A stretch of DNA of 64,000 bases, taken from NCBI GenBank assembly GCA_018105865.1, contig CM030841.1:10807182-10871181 (forward strand). Direction: 5' to 3'. Position 1 is the first letter of the stretch; each line of letters starts with the position of its first letter. The translations under genes were made by a program, and so were the position numbers. Positions 63,860 through 64,000 of this stretch are shown piece after piece. This stretch comes from Metaphire vulgaris (lineage: Eukaryota; Annelida; Clitellata; Crassiclitellata; Megascolecidae). The notes under the pieces are model-generated. The model did not search any database. It was not told the DNA's origin and saw nothing but the letters and a program-made list of their open reading frames with translations.

Positions 63860-64000
63860 CAGGGATCGGCAACCTGCAGCCCGCAGGCCACATCTGGCTC
63901 ATCAGTGAGTTTAATCTAGCCCTCTGGCATCCACAGCTTTTTTTTAAAAAAGGTCAGCACCCTTTTTTAAGCCTGACAAGCAAAAAAATGTCATCACTAA
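63860..64000. mobile_element. hAT element end, cut by window edge
   Basis: CAGGGATCGGCAACCTGCAG followed by CCCGCAGGCCACATCTGGC, the 'CAGGGGTCGGCAACC' hAT terminal type. A TGACAAGCAAAAAAATGTCA box lies at 63973. The right end is outside the window. Confidence 0.65.

Overview
This window is animal nuclear DNA. Protein-coding exons are short, split by long introns with GT..AG boundaries, and the introns and flanks are packed with microsatellites and small transposable elements. The recognisable proteins (a ZP-domain membrane protein, a type II phosphatidylinositol-phosphate kinase and a CDC50/TMEM30 subunit) are metazoan. The density of hAT MITEs, (AAT)n and (TA)n arrays and TAGGCCTA palindromes suggests a marine invertebrate, perhaps an invertebrate deuterostome such as an echinoderm or hemichordate. 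The species guess is weak; the kingdom is not in doubt.

Layout. 0-13 kb: transposon debris (a decayed mariner element, LINE fragments, a hAT element with a perfect 8-bp target duplication and a TTAA element nested in it). Short minus-strand candidate exons of an unidentified gene lie at about 3.0-6.5 kb, with a possible first exon near 12.9 kb. 15.2-30.7 kb, minus strand: a ten-exon gene whose exons join in phase into a 552-residue protein: signal peptide, proline-rich linker, EB-like module, EGF-like module, ZP domain, basic (furin-type) sites, one membrane helix and a short tail. 36.1-49.8 kb, plus strand: an eight-exon phosphatidylinositol 5-phosphate 4-kinase type II (404 residues), followed by several kb of T-rich probable 3' UTR. 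62.8-63.7 kb, minus strand: the last two recognisable exons of a CDC50/TMEM30 lipid-flippase subunit, whose 5' part lies beyond the window. The ZP and kinase genes are divergent; the kinase and CDC50 genes are convergent.

Mobile DNA. At least ten families of 160-450 bp MITEs are present. Most end in CAGTG or CAGGG and many copies have 8-bp target duplications, which marks them as hAT-type. A second class starts and ends at TTAA with CCC termini (piggyBac-like), including 80-bp perfect hairpins. A non-autonomous Helitron carrying a C-rich minisatellite sits inside a 2.6-kb terminal-inverted-repeat element at 24.9-27.5 kb. The most unusual observation is a short box, TGACAAGCAAAAAAGGTC, usually followed by (A/G)TCATC or GTCAAC, embedded in the interior of many MITE families whose terminal repeats differ. 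It is often tandemly repeated.

All joins, target duplications and repeat matches were made by eye; no search was run.
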